This document shows, piece by piece, positions 45,894 through 58,170 of a stretch of 64,000 bases of DNA. The stretch comes from Linanthus parryae (taxonomy: Eukaryota > Streptophyta > Magnoliopsida > Ericales > Polemoniaceae). A model generated the notes under the pieces. The model made no database searches and was not told the DNA's origin. It worked only from the letters and a program-made list of their open reading frames with translations. The position numbers and the translations under genes are program-made. Each line of letters starts with the position of its first letter. Position 1 is the stretch's first letter. Where the stretch lies: the NCBI GenBank assembly GCA_023055425.1, contig JALGPY010000001.1, forward strand, positions 142,315,368-142,379,367, written 5' to 3'.

Positions 45894-46947
45894 CTCGCCA
45901 ACATTTGCTGCCGCCGCCTCCGACGAGGGTTGTGGGTGGGATTTCTCCACATGGTTATGCTTTTGGGGGTGGAAAGAAAAGGGTGGGAAAGGGACGATTT
46001 CGGATAGTAGTGAATACGGTGAAGAGGGGTATGGTGGCGGAGGTGTTGGTGGTGGCGGTGAATTGGTGGCGAGTAAGAAGATGAGGAGAGGAGGTGACAG
46101 AGATGATGTGTATGGGTCTGGTTCAGGTGGAATGAGGGCAATGCCAGGGCAATTAGGTGAGTTATCATTCTTGTTCTTCATCCAGGGATAAGAAGAATTT
46201 TACTGAGCATCTTGATAAAAAATTGTTGTTTGTTTGTTTTGTAATTGTGGTGGCGGCGCTCTCTTCGGGGGTCGCATCCGTGGTCATTTGACCACATGTT
46301 TAGGGCTCTCGAGGAAAGAGTGATTGTTCGAGCCGTGGGGAATTGACCCACATCCTTGATAAGATACCGTGGCGGTGGTGTTGCTGGTGGCGGTGATCAA
46401 GAACATTAAGATAGGTGGCCAAGAATATCAAGAAAATAAACAAAATAAACAAAAAAAATACAAATATGGGTAAAATGGTCATAAAAATGACAAATTGCAC
46501 CCCATACCAATTGATTGTAACAGAAGGGTGTTTTTCGTCTAACGTCCATCCACTTACAGGGGTGATTTTTGTCTCGACAGGGGTGGTTTTTGTATATCCC
46601 CGAACACGAGGGTTGTTTTTGTATATAACCCATACTCAAGGGGTGGTTTTTGTCTTTTACCCACAACAAATTAATATTAATAAATAGGGTAAAAGACACT
46701 GACCACCCATGAGTTTAGGGAAAATTCCACCCCGCTATCATGTGTTTTGAAAAAAGACAGTTTGCACCTTTTTTTGGATGGAGGCTGACGGTTGACTAAC
46801 AGCACGGATAAAAAGACTATTTTACCCCTGAAATGTTATAAAATTACATCATACATATATTACGGTACCTCTCTCTCTCTCTCTTCATTTTTAACCCTAA
46901 TCCTCTATCTCTCCCCATCTTTCTCTCTTTCCCCCTTACGATGAAAC

Positions 46948-48378
46948 TGTAGGGTTTTGATTCATGGATGTGCAACGGAAACACAAACAATCATAAAACC
47001 ATGCAAAACCCTCCAAGGATCACAAGTCAAGAGACATAACGATGGTAAGGGTTAGAAATCAATAACACACCTTAGGGTTCTCCTTTGATGACTTCAAACG
47101 CGAATTGTGTCACGTTCTCTATAATTGATCCACGCCTAGAGTTGATCCTAGAATCTCCCAAGTCCTTGGTGCTAGCCCGGAAGAGGAAGAGGAAGAAGAA
47201 TCACGCAAAACGAGACCCAAAAAGAGGGTCTCGGCCTTCTTGTGGTCGACGGGGCCGGGCGGCGGAAAAGGGGGCGGTCGGCTCCCTTTGTTGCTTGCTC
47301 TCTCTCTTTTTGTTCTCTCCCACTCTTTGTTATGTTCAATTATGAGCATAAGTTGTGTGGGAAGGAAGGAAGGAAGGTCCTTTATATAGTCCAACAACTC
47401 CTTGCCAACTACCTAAAGGACTTATTCTAGTCCTACTAGAATTCAATTTAGTCCCTTCCTTGCAAATTAGTCCCTACTAAGTTTGCAAGGTTTTGCAAAC
47501 TGATCCTTCTAATTAATTAATCCAATCAATTAATTCCCAAATCTAGTTCAACTCTATGTAGCGTGTGACCCCATAGGTTCTATCTAGTTGGTAGCAACTA
47601 TTTGCTAATATGGAGCGGTCTCTAGCAAAACATCCATTCTAGCCAACTAATAGAATAGTCATCTTGACAACCTTTGTACAAGTAATTGTCTCATCCCTTT
47701 GTCTCTATATCCGGATTGGACACGAGACATACAAGTCACACTCGTATATCCAATCCATAGTTTCTCGATCCATGGGAATAGCCTTATTCGTGCAAATAAC
47801 ATCAATATCCTATATTGATTTATTTGAGTCTGGCCAGACATTCTATAAGCACTATCCCTCGAGTGGCCTAGGATATTTGCTCCCGTTATGTGGGAGTGAC
47901 AAATTCTATCTACGTCCACTACGATCTCTAAGCTTGCTTCTTATTGTATCCAGTAAACGCCTTTATAACTACCCAGTTACGGTGTAGCGTTTAACGCTAC
48001 CAAGATCACAATAATCCACAACTAGAATATCTAGTGACTTCAAGTCTAAGGATGACAATACCATTGCACCGCGAGAAGCGCTTGTGACTCAACATAACGT
48101 GTATGTAGCCTTCTCGGAGATGGGTCAATCCAGTGCAACATTCCCTAATGCACACCTATGTGTTGGATCGTGATATCTCCATATCAATCCAACTCCATAC
48201 TATTCTATAGATGATTGTCCTATTAATCATTATACTTGACTAGGGATATTTAAGATAAACAACACAATTGTAAATCTAAGGACTTCATTATATTAAATAT
48301 CCAATAAATAATAAATGAATTTCTAGCCACAAATAATTCATACTAAACTAGATTGCCTCTAGGGCATCTATTCCAACA
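46948..48378 (-). repeat. 3' LTR of copia-3
   Basis: TGTAGGGTTTTGATTCATGG ... ATCTATTCCAACA. ORFs inside it recur in the other LTR and in the solo LTR at 23054 and are not genes. Confidence 0.93.
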
Positions 48379-48393
48379 GTCTCCCACTTGCAC
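48379..48393 (-). other. Polypurine tract of copia-3
   Basis: GTCTCCCACTTGCAC on the plus strand, i.e. GTGCAAGTGGGAGAC on the element strand, touching the 3' LTR and overlapping the end of the pol frame. Confidence 0.8.
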
Positions 48394-51300
48394 TAGAGCC
48401 AATCTCGCGCATCTCGTATGCCCATACTCCTAGTGTGCCCTTCATGCTTCCACTGCGTGAGAGGCTTTGTAAGCGGGTCTGACAGATTATCATATGTAGG
48501 AATCTTGCATATCCGAACGTCTCCTCTATCGATAATATCTCGAATCAGATGAAACTTCCTGAGCACGTGCTTGGACTTCTGGTGCGATCTGGGTTCCTTT
48601 GATTGCGCGATCGCCCCAGTGTTGTCACAGAACAACTCAACTGGATCCGCAATGCTAGGGACCACACCAAGTTCAGAAACAAACTTTCTGATCCAAACAG
48701 CCTCCTTTGCTGCGCCATTTGCAGCAATGTACTCAGCCTCTGTTGTAGAATCAGCTACCGTCTCTTGCTTGGAACTCTTCCAGCTCACCGCTGCTCCATT
48801 CAGGCAAAACACATAACCCGATTGTGATCTAAAGTCATATCTGTCGGTTTGGAAGCTTGCATCAGTGTAACCCCTTACACGCAACTCTTCCTCACCGCCA
48901 AATATCAAGAAAGCATCCTTAGTTCTTCTTAAGTACTTTAGGATGTTCTTGACTGCAATCCAGTGACTCTCACCCGGATTGGATTGGTATCTGCTTGTCA
49001 TACTCAAGGCATATGACACATCTGGTCTAGTACATAACATGGCGTACATGATAGATCCTATGGCCGAGGCATAGGGGATTCTACTCATGCGTTCCTTCTC
49101 AATCTCATTGGAGGGACAACCACTCTTCGAAAGAGTGATTCCATGTGACATGGGCAAGAATCCCTTCTTGGAATATTGCATGTTGAACCGTTTCAACACC
49201 TTGTCAATATATGTACTTTGACTTAGGCCTAGCAACCTCTTAGATCTATCCCTATAGATCTTTATACCGAGTATATAGGCTGCTTCCCCTAAGTCCTTCA
49301 TTGAGAAACACTTTTTTAGCCAATCTTTAACAGATTGCAGCATGGGAACGTCGTTTCCAATGAGTAGTATGTCATCCACATACAAGACCAGAAAAGCTAC
49401 AGAGCTCCCACTAACCTTCTTGTAGACACAAGACTCATCTTTGTTTCTGATGAAGCCAAACTCTTTGACCACTTCATCAAAACGTCGATTCCAACTCCTA
49501 GAAGCTTGCTTCAATCCATAAATGGATCGTTACAGTTTACAGACTTTGTTGGCTTGCTTTGGATCCTCAAAACTCTCCGGCTGTATCATATACACGTCCT
49601 CGAGGAGATTCCCATAAAGGAATGCTGTTTTGACATACATCTGCCAAATCTCATAGTCGTGGTATGCTGCAATCGCAAGTAGGATTCGGATGGATTTGGT
49701 CATAGCGACTGGTGAAAATGTTTCATCATAGTCAATACCATGAATCTGTCTGAATCCTTTAGCCACCAATCGGCCCTTATAGGTAATCACATTACCATCC
49801 ATGTCGATCTTCTTCTTGAAGACCCACTTGCACCCTATGGGCCGCGCCCCATCGGGTGGTTCCACCAAAGTCCATACCTTGTTGGTATACATGGATTCCA
49901 TCTCGGATCTCATGGCTTCCAGCCACTTCTGAGAGTCTGGGCCACTCATGGCCTCCTCATAGGTAGTAGGCTCATCATCTATGAGCATCGTGTCACCGGA
50001 ATCGGTTACGAGAAGTCCATACCTCTCGGGTTCCTGGCGCACTCTACTAGATCTACGAAGCTCTTGTGTTACCTGAACAGGTTGCTCCACAACTGCTTGT
50101 GGTTCCTGTTCATGTTCCATAATCGGTTCAGTGATTTTTGGTTCTTGAACCTCTTCAAGTTCTACATTCCTCCCACTTGCTTCTTTAGAGACAAATTCTC
50201 TTTCTAAAAACACGCCGGTCCGAGCAACGAACACTTTGTTCTCGGTTGGATTGTAGAAGTGGTAACCCTTAGTTTCCTTAGGGTACCCCACAAATTTACA
50301 CTTATCCGATTTCGGCCCCAGCTTGTCTGATTGTAAACGTTTTACATAGACATCGCAGCCCCAAATCCTCATGAACGACAGTGTAGGACGCCTCCCACTC
50401 CACATCTCATTTGGTGTCTTCATGACTGATTTAGATGGAACACGGTTAATGGTGAAAGCTGCACTTCATAGAGCGTAGCCCCAAAATGATAATGGAAGAT
50501 CGGTTTGACACATCATAGATCGAACCATATCCAATAGCGTTCGATTCCTCCTCTCGGACACGCCATTCCATTGTGGCATTCCGGGTGGAGTGAGTTGGGA
50601 CACGATCCCACACTCTCTAAGATAGTCGTCAAACTCTTGGCTCAAGTATTCTCCTCCACGATCCGATCGTAGGGCCTTGATACTTTTGCCAAGTTGCTTA
50701 CCTACTTCATTCTTGAATTCTTTGAACACTTCAAAGGATTCAGATTTTGCCCTCATAAGGTACACAAATACATATCTACTGTAATCATCAGTAAATGTAA
50801 TGAAGTAGACATAACCACCCCTGACAGGCGTGGCAAATGGCCCACACACATCGGTATGTATGAGCGCCAATTGCTCACTAGTCCTCTCACATTTCTTATT
50901 GAAAGGGGACTTTGTCATTTTTCCCAATAAACAAGCCTCACATGTCTCATATGATTCAAAATCAAATGAGTCTAGTAATCCATCCTTATGGAGTCTAGAT
51001 ACACATTTCTCATTTATGTGGCCTAAACGACAGTGCCATAAATAAGCTGGATTTAAATTATTTATTTTAATCCGCTTGGTATTAATGTTGTAGACAGGAT
51101 TGCTTAGATCAAGGACATAAAGTCCATTAAATAATTGCGCACTAAAATAGTGAATATTATTTAAATAAAAGGAACAACAATTGTTCTTTATTGAAATAAC
51201 AAAACCATCCTTGTCCAAACAAGAAATAGAAATAATGTTTCTGCTCATAGCAGACACAAAATAGCAATTATTTAACTCTAAAACTAATCCTGAAGGCAGA

Positions 51301-52373
51301 GATAGCTCGCACACGCCTATGGCCAACGCAGCAACCTTTGCTCCATTCCCAACGCGCAGATCTACCTCCCCTTTAGCCAATCTCCTACTTCTCTTTAGAT
51401 CCTGCATATTTCGACAAATATGAAATCCACATCCAGTATCTAATACCCATGATGTAGAGAAAGTTAAATTGACATCTACAACAAAAATACCTGGTGGTGG
51501 TGGAATCACTATTCCAAGCCTCTTGTCCTCCAGATATTTTGGGCAGTTCCTCCTCCAGTGTCCAGGCTGACTGCAATAGTGACACTCACTTTTAGTCACA
51601 CCTTTGGCAATGCCACCAACAGGCTTAAGGGCAGGTTCCTTGGACTTGGCAACTGACTTGCCTTTGCCCTTGGAGGAAGAGGCAAACCTTTTGCCCTTTC
51701 CTTTCTGTACCATCATTATGGCCTTGCCCTTACCCTTGTTGATGCTCTGTTCAGCCGTCCTCAACATATTGAGTAAATCTGGCAGTGGTTTAACGATCTC
51801 GTTCATGTTATAGTTCATAATGAACTGTCCATAACTCTCGGGCAACGATTGCAACACGAGATCGGTTTCCAACTCTTGGCCGACCGGGAACCCCAGTCGG
51901 GCGAGATTCTCCAAGTACCCGATCATTCGGAGTACATGGGGTCCCATCGGGTTCCCTTCTGCCAGATGACACTTGAACAGTGCCTTAGATACCTCATACC
52001 TCTCTACCCTCGCCTGCTCTTGAAAGAGCTGCTTTAGATGTTCGATCATATCGACAGCATTCATGTTTTCGTGTTGCTTCTGAAGCTCAGAAGTCATGGT
52101 GCAAAGCATAAGGCAGGCCGCATCACTAGCGTCATCAATACGCTTTTGATACGCCTTTAGGGCAGCAGGTGTTTGGTTCTCTGGACCTTCTGGAACATGC
52201 TCCTCTATTGCGTACAATTTCTTCTCTTGCTTGAGAACAATTCTCAAGTTTCTGTACCAATCAAGAAAGTTGGTTCCAGAGAGCTTGTCCTTCTCAAGGA
52301 CAGATCGTAGGGAATGTTGTGAACTCGATGAGTTGTTTGCCATTTGGAATTCTACAAAAAGGAAAATACGCAA
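48393..52373 (-). pseudogene. copia-3 gag-pol polyprotein with two nonsense codons
   Basis: A single frame read in three open parts: 52373-50466, 50423-49530 and 49514-48393. The likely start is the ATG at 52343 (MANNSSSSQHSLRS). Domains in order: UBN2-type gag; Lys/Gly-rich linker; zinc knuckle CHYCSQPGHWRRNC (residues 264-277 of the first part); protease with WVLDTGCGFHIC (residue 309 on); integrase zinc finger (HCRLGH ... CEAC), then IHTDVCGP, FTDDYSRYVFVYL and PPGMPQWNGVSERRNR; RT with WVFKKKID, the motif-A region and LYVDDILL; RNase H with YTDASFQTD, STTEAEYIA and LFCDNTGAI. Damage: TGA at 50466-50468 just after the integrase core, TAA at 49530-49532 in RT, and the conserved Asp of RT motif A reads Tyr (WQMYVKTAFL, codon at 49635-49637). 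It would not make active RT. Confidence 0.9.
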
Positions 52374-54003
52374 GTTTTAGTATTTGTGAATTTTTGACTA
52401 TATTCAATAATGGCTAGTTTATCAAATATAGCTCCCACTATTTTTCTACGGATTAATAACCCTCAAGATATTAATGCGGAAAATATCCTTATATTTTCTA
52501 GTGGGCAAAGATCCATCTTTCATCTCCTTATGAGCTTGCTTTGGCAAGTCACCCATAATTTGACTACTTTAGGTAGGAACAATTCCAATTGCATCCCATA
52601 TGCAACTCTTGGTTCAATTGGGCAAATAACTCCTTATTTATCCATCCATATGGATAATCCCAATTGATTGCCTCTAGGTTTCTTAATCAAATTAATAGCC
52701 TAGTTGTGTTCAACCTCTTATCTAAACAATTACACATTGTTACGTGCCATCGCATTCCATCATTATGAACCAAGTCGCCATGCTTTGGCACGCACGAGCT
52801 CGTTAAATAATGATGATAATGAGTGTTTAAATAACGAGAAGGCAAGAACACAATATTTGAATTTTGAGGGATTTTAAATTCAATTCTTTAATTTGTTTTT
52901 GTTGATCAATATCAACTAATCTATCTATTTGAGTTTGGGCACAACTCCAAATAATAGATCCGGGTTGTCTAATTATCTTATTATCCTAATTGCATGCATC
53001 ATCCATACACCAACCACACAAATAATAAGACAATAAATAAACAACCACAAAACTGAAAATTAAACGTGATGTGGATATGGCCTTTTCTAGACTAAGATAA
53101 TTCCAAGCCAATGGAATTATCTATGAACCCTAAAGCAAACACATCTCCATGCGTCTTGATTTTTTGGTCCATCCTTCATAGTCTTGTGGATTGCTCCATG
53201 CTCAATGCTCCATCTTTTGTGGCTTCTTTGGCTTTGGGCTTCTTTTCTCCAATCTTGGCTAACAATCTACTTTATCTAGCACTAGCTAATATCTATACTA
53301 AATAAAATAAATCTCACAAGTTGAGGAAAAAAAAATGGCACGCAGGCCATAAAACCCTAATTAATTATTACAATTAATTGATCAGCTCGCAGGCCGTAAA
53401 ACCAAACCACAAAATTAAACATCCACATCAAACCACGTCCTAAGGCCATATCCAATCACCATGCGATTTGTACATGAACAGTTGAAATCCAATTTCATCG
53501 CGCTTGGTCAATTTTAATTGATTTTAGGATTTCTAGGGTTAAAACGGTCCATGGGCCCAACAATCAAATTGCCCGGGCCCAACAAGATGAACCACAAGGC
53601 CCTAGGGCCGGCCCGGCCCAAAACCCACAAGCCTAGGCTGCGGGTTAGGGCCGCCCGGCCCCTAGGGCGGCCAAGCTTGGGCGGCAAGCAAGGGGGGCGG
53701 TCCCTAGGGGGGCCGAACCTCCAAAACAACTCCCTTGCTTGGTGCCCAAGTTTGGTTGTTTCCTTGTTTTTGGATGAACTCCTTCTTCCCCAAGGATGCC
53801 CAAACTCTAGATCTAAGATCCTAAAATTTCTCAAACTCACCAATTCATGCATCCAATGCAAAAATTGGATCTTGTTATGATTAATTATTGACAAATTGCA
53901 TCCCATGCTTGATTTGTCTTGTTGTACGCGATAAACAATCAAATTAAGGTGTAAAACAACTAAAACGTAACACATAAACCACGTTTATGCTCTGCGACCT
54001 GTG
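52374..54003 (-). other. copia-3 leader region
   Basis: Non-coding stretch between the primer-binding site and gag on the element strand. Contains motifs shared with the copia-1 leader (reverse of 'acggcctgcgagctgatca' near 53380-53400, and 'ggcttgccaaagcaagc'-like words near 52535 and 52780). 53560-53720 is GC-rich and repetitive in GGCC. The ORF on either strand at 53514-53975 is not supported. Confidence 0.6.
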
Positions 54004-54015
54004 GCTCTGATACCA
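54004..54015 (-). other. Primer-binding site of copia-3
   Basis: GCTCTGATACCA on the plus strand (TGGTATCAGAGC on the element strand), one base from the 5' LTR. Confidence 0.9.
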
Positions 54016-54016
54016 C

Positions 54017-55447
54017 TGTAGGGTTTTGATTCATGGATGCGCAACGGAAACACAAACAATCATAAAACCATGCAAAACCCTCCAAGGATCACAAGTCAAG
54101 AGACATAACGATGGTAAGGGTTATAAATCAATAACACACCTTAGGGTTCTCCTTTGATGACTTCAAACACGAATTGTGTCACGTTCTCGATGGTTGATCC
54201 ACGCCTAGAGTTGATCCTAGAATCTCCCAAGTCCTTGGTGCTAGCCCGGAAGAGGAAGAGGAAGAAGAATCACGCAAAACGAGACCCAAAAAGAGGGTCT
54301 CGGCCTTCTTGTGGCCGACGGGGCCGGGCGGCGGAAAAGGGGGCGGTCGGCTCCCTTTGTTGCTTGCTCTCTCTCTTTTTGTTCTCTCCCACTCTTTGTT
54401 ATGTTCAATTATGAGCATAAGTTGTGTGGGAAGGAAGGAAGGAAGGTCCTTTATATAGTCCAACAACTCCTTGCCAACTACCTAAATGACTTATTCTAGT
54501 CCTACTAGAATTCAATTTAGTCCCTTCCTTGCAAATTAGTCCCTACTAAGTTTGCAAGGTTTTGCAAAGTGATCCTTCTAATTAATTAATCCAATCAATT
54601 AATTCCCAAATCTAGTTCAACTCTATGTAGCGTGTGACCCCATATGTTCTATCTAGTTGGTAGCAACTATTTGCTAATATGGAGCGATCTCTAGCAAAAC
54701 ATCCATTCTAGCCAACTAATAGAATAGTCATCTTGACAACCTTTGTACAAGTAATTGTCTCATCCCTTTGTCTCTATATCCGGATTGGACACGAGACATA
54801 CAAGTCACACTCGTATATCCAATCCATAGTTTCTCGATCCATGGGAATAGCCTTATTCGTGCAAATAACATCAATATCCCATATTGATTTATTTGAGTCT
54901 GGCCAGACATTCTGTAAGCACTATCCCTCGAGTGGCCTAGGATATTTGCTCCCGTTATGTGGGAGGGACAAGTTCTATCTACGTCCACTACGATCTCTAA
55001 GCTTGCTTCTTATTGTATCCAGTAAACGCCTTTATAACTACCCAGTTACGGTGTAGCGTTTAACGCTACCAAGATCACAATAATCCACAACTAGAATATC
55101 TAGTGACTTCAAGTCTAAGGATGACAATACCATTGCACCGCGAGAAGCGCTTGTGACTCAACATAACGTGTATGTATCCTTCTCGGAGATGGGTCAATCC
55201 AGTGCAACATTCCCAAATGCACACCTATGTGTTAAATCGTGATATCTCCATATCAATCCAACCTCATACTAGTCTATAGATGATTGTCCTATTAATCATT
55301 ATACTTGACTAGGGATATTTAAGATAAACAACACAATTGTAAATCTAAGGACTTCATTATATTAAATATCCAATAATTAATAAATGAATTTCTAGCCACA
55401 AATAATTCATACTAAACTAGATTGCCTCTAGGGCATCTATTCCAACA
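54017..55447 (-). repeat. 5' LTR of copia-3
   Basis: 1431 bases, same ends as the 3' LTR. Differences by eye are about two dozen substitutions and no obvious indel. Followed on the right by GAAAC, the target duplication. Confidence 0.93.
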
Positions 55448-56020
55448 GAAACCAGCCGCCCCAGCTTCTTATCCTCAATTTCTTTGATCTCTCCACTCTC
55501 TCTCTTGATCAGAATTAGAAGCCCACACCACACCACCTCTCAGCTCCTCCTCCTTCTTCAACACCCAACCACCAGTGGGCCACAGTGAAACCAGTGCCAC
55601 ACCACACCAGCCCAGCTCCAACGAAGCCGAACCCAGGTCCCAAATCGCCGACATCAACCGAGACAAATCGAACCCAGATCTGCAATCGACCGGTTGGTCG
55701 ATTTGGTTCTGGGCTTTTATTCCGGTGGCTATGCTGCTGCTTCTTCTGCTGGTGACGAGAGGGAACAGAGGAGAGACGGAGGGAGAGTCAGAGGAGGTGG
55801 TGGTTGCGGTGATGGTGGTGTTTGCGAACTGGAAGACGGAGAGGGAGATCTGAGAAAACGATAACTTGTGGGTTTGATTTGGTGGCTACTGTTCGATAAA
55901 TCTGTTTTACTGATCGTTTTAATTTTTTCTGATCGGTTTAGTTTTTCATGTCGCCGGTCGAATTCGGTTAGATCCGGTTGTTTCTGATGCGGTTTTGGTT
56001 GATTTCTCGTTTTCCAGATC

Positions 56021-56430
56021 ATCAACGATTGACGGTCGGAGGGAGATCGATTACTATTTTGTTTACGCTCGCCGCCTCTACGATGGAGAAGGCGGAGGAG
56101 GGAGCGAAGGCAAAGGCGGTGAAACAGGCAAAGGAGGCGGCTTTTACGAGGAAGAGGGCGAAGGATGCGTTGGCGCATATAGCACTTCTTGAGGTCACAG
56201 AGAGGCTGAAGAGGAAGGAGATATCATCTGAGCAGGCTTCAGGATCTAGTAATTCCTATGTTCATGACAGGAATCAAAAGCCAAGTAATGTTAACAATAG
56301 TCAAATTCCTAAGAACCCAGTTACTGAACCAAATCTAGTTAGTAATCAGTTAGGAGTAGATGGAACCAGCGAGGTTTCTGCTCGTCTGAATGCAGTGGCA
56401 TTGAAAGGGAAAGATAGGTTGCTCGTCTGA
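56021..56430 (+). pseudogene. Gene-like segment inside Pack-MULE 2
   Basis: The open frame (from an ATG at 55978) includes MEKAEEGAKAKAVKQAKEAA (ATG at 56083) followed by TRKRAKDALAHIALLEVTE and a Ser/Asn-rich tail ending at the stop 56428-56430. Lys/Ala/Glu-rich and helical in the first part. It starts just after a polypyrimidine/CAG stretch (56012-56018) that could be an old acceptor site. I do not recognise the source gene. Position between the inverted repeats suggests a captured fragment; transcription is unknown. Confidence 0.4.
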
Positions 56431-58050
56431 ATCGCCTGGATGGGTTTAATGATTGTTGTTGAACTTCTGGGAGAGCTTAATCACTGTGAACGAGGCTCAA
56501 TAACTGTGAATGAGGCTTCTTTGCGGTGATGGATTATTGATGTTGTTGTTGATGATGGTTGTAATGGAAATTTGAAATTGGAAATAATAGATCTTAAATT
56601 CTTCGATTACTTGTTCTTCGTTTGCCTCTTCCAATTTTGTTCACATCTTACAGATTCTTTGACATTTGCTAAACTGTGAAAACTTAATGAGTTTAAGTAT
56701 TCATCAAAGAAATGTAATTGTACACTGAACTTTTAAGGGTAAAAGTTCAATTTACTATTATGATTTTTTAAGAAATTTTCGGTGTTCTTGATGTTCTTGG
56801 TTTGATGTTGTTGTTCATATGATAAATGTGGGGCAAAACGTCCTGAAAAATACACGAGGGCAGTATGGTCTGAAAAAATTCAATGAATCACTTTTCTGAC
56901 GGAATATAACGGAAGGGTGCTAAGTGTCCAAAGAAAATTCCGTTAAATGGGTGCAAACTGTCTTTTTCAAAAATACAGGGTAGCGGGGTGGAATTTTCCC
57001 TAAACTCAGGGGTGGTCAGTGTCTTTTACCCTAATAAATATGGTAAAAGACACTGATCACCCCTGAGTTTAGGTTTAATTTCACCCCGTTATCCTGTGTT
57101 TTGGAAAAAGACACTTCGCACTTTTTTTTGGATGGAGCTGATGGTGGACTAACATACCAAGCCAAAAGACGATTATACCCTCATTATTTCGAAAATGACC
57201 TACTACATATCCCCTTTCTTCACATCTATTCTTCTTCCTTTCTCTTCTGTAACCTCTACCCATACCAGTCAAACCCATATGAACAACCCTTGAACAACTG
57301 AGGCAAGAACATCAATAACAATACCATATGAACATCAACCCCAACCACAGTTATATAAAAAAGTTATGTACCAAATTTTCTGGACCACAACAACATCAAC
57401 TATTACAATTAATTTCATCGTCGGCAACAAAAGGAAAGAGTGAGAATTCATTACAGAAGAAAAAAATGAGAAGAGGAGTCTCTGTATTGGAAGCTCAGTC
57501 TGAGGACTGTGCAGATGTAGCTCTCTGTGTTCTTTGATGGATATTTCTTTATCAAAACAAATAAAATAAATAAATGAGAGGATGAAAGGAGAAGAAGATG
57601 AAGAATGACCGCCTCTCCAAGACCCCCCTCGGTGGCCGAATCACGCTCAAGTTACCGCCTCTTCAATTGCCGAATGAAGATCTCGATTTGTTGATCTCAA
57701 TTACTCCCTCCGTTTTGCCAGATTCTTCAAAATTTTCTTTTTGGACGTTTCGCCAGGTTCTTCAAAATTTCCAAATATGGAAACTTTGATACTGACAAAA
57801 TACAACAATACCCTTACCAAAAAGCCCCAAACCTACATTTTAATTGGGCTTAACTAATCAGATTTGTTACTAAACCTGATTAATTAAGCCCAAATGTAAT
57901 TGTGGGCTACTAATCATAACCCATCAACCCATTCTGAACCCATCACAAACCCTATCTATAGTCAATTGTTCTTCCCCAACTCATTTCATCTCTATCTTGC
58001 TCTCTCATCTCCCTCCGCCTCTCTCTCTATCACTCCGCCTCTCATATTGC

Positions 58051-58054
58051 TTCT

Positions 58055-58086
<32 letters not shown>

Positions 58087-58170
58087 TTCTTCTTCTTCTT
58101 CTTCTTCTTCTTCTTCTTCTTCTTCTTCTTCTTCTTCTTCTTCTTCTTCTTCTTCTTCTTCTTCTTCTTC
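58051..58170. repeat. TTC/CTT microsatellite
   Basis: About 40 trinucleotide units with one interruption near the left end. The long Leu, Phe, Lys and Glu runs predicted on both strands here are products of the repeat and not proteins. Confidence 0.95.

Larger units (their letters stand above)
45041..46662. mobile_element. Pack-MULE 1 (Mutator-like element with host-gene fragments)
   Basis: Terminal inverted repeats of about 87 bases with roughly one mismatch: the left starts GGGTAAAAGACAAAAACCAC, and the right ends with its complement, ...TTTTTGTCTTTTACCC. Flanked by a perfect 9-bp duplication ACAACAAAT (45032-45040, 46663-46671), the Mutator hallmark. No transposase. The inside is GC-richer than the flanks and carries a U-box/ARM-repeat-like fragment and a possible callose-synthase N-terminal fragment, so it meets the definition of a Pack-MULE. 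Confidence 0.88.
46948..55447 (-). mobile_element. Full-length Ty1/copia element copia-3
   Basis: 8500 bases on the minus strand with LTRs 46948-48378 and 54017-55447 (1431 bases each), polypurine tract 48379-48393, primer-binding site 54004-54015, and the 5-bp duplication GAAAC (46943-46947 and 55448-55452). One reading frame from 52373 to 48393 codes for gag, protease, integrase, reverse transcriptase and RNase H in the copia order, broken by two in-frame stops. By eye the LTRs differ at about two dozen sites, so this insertion is older than copia-1 but still young. It sits inside Pack-MULE 2. Confidence 0.95.
46687..57031. mobile_element. Pack-MULE 2, split by copia-3
   Basis: Inverted repeats of about 82 bases: left GGGTAAAAGACACTGACCAC ..., right ... 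GTGGTCAGTGTCTTTTACCC (ends 57031). Flanked by a perfect 9-bp TAATAAATA (46678-46686 and 57032-57040). Removing copia-3 (8500 bases plus one GAAAC) leaves about 1.84 kb, which carries GC-rich gene-like sequence at 55450-56430. Its left duplication is only six bases from that of Pack-MULE 1. No transposase seen. Confidence 0.85.

Noticed and set aside
47085..47987. ORFs recurring near 23765, 47119, 47659, 54179 and 54728
   Set aside because: All are inside LTRs of the copia-3 family; they recur because the LTR recurs.
53514..53975. Overlapping open frames on both strands in a GC-rich block
   Set aside because: They lie in the copia-3 leader between primer-binding site and gag, have biased composition (GGCC-rich) and no domain.
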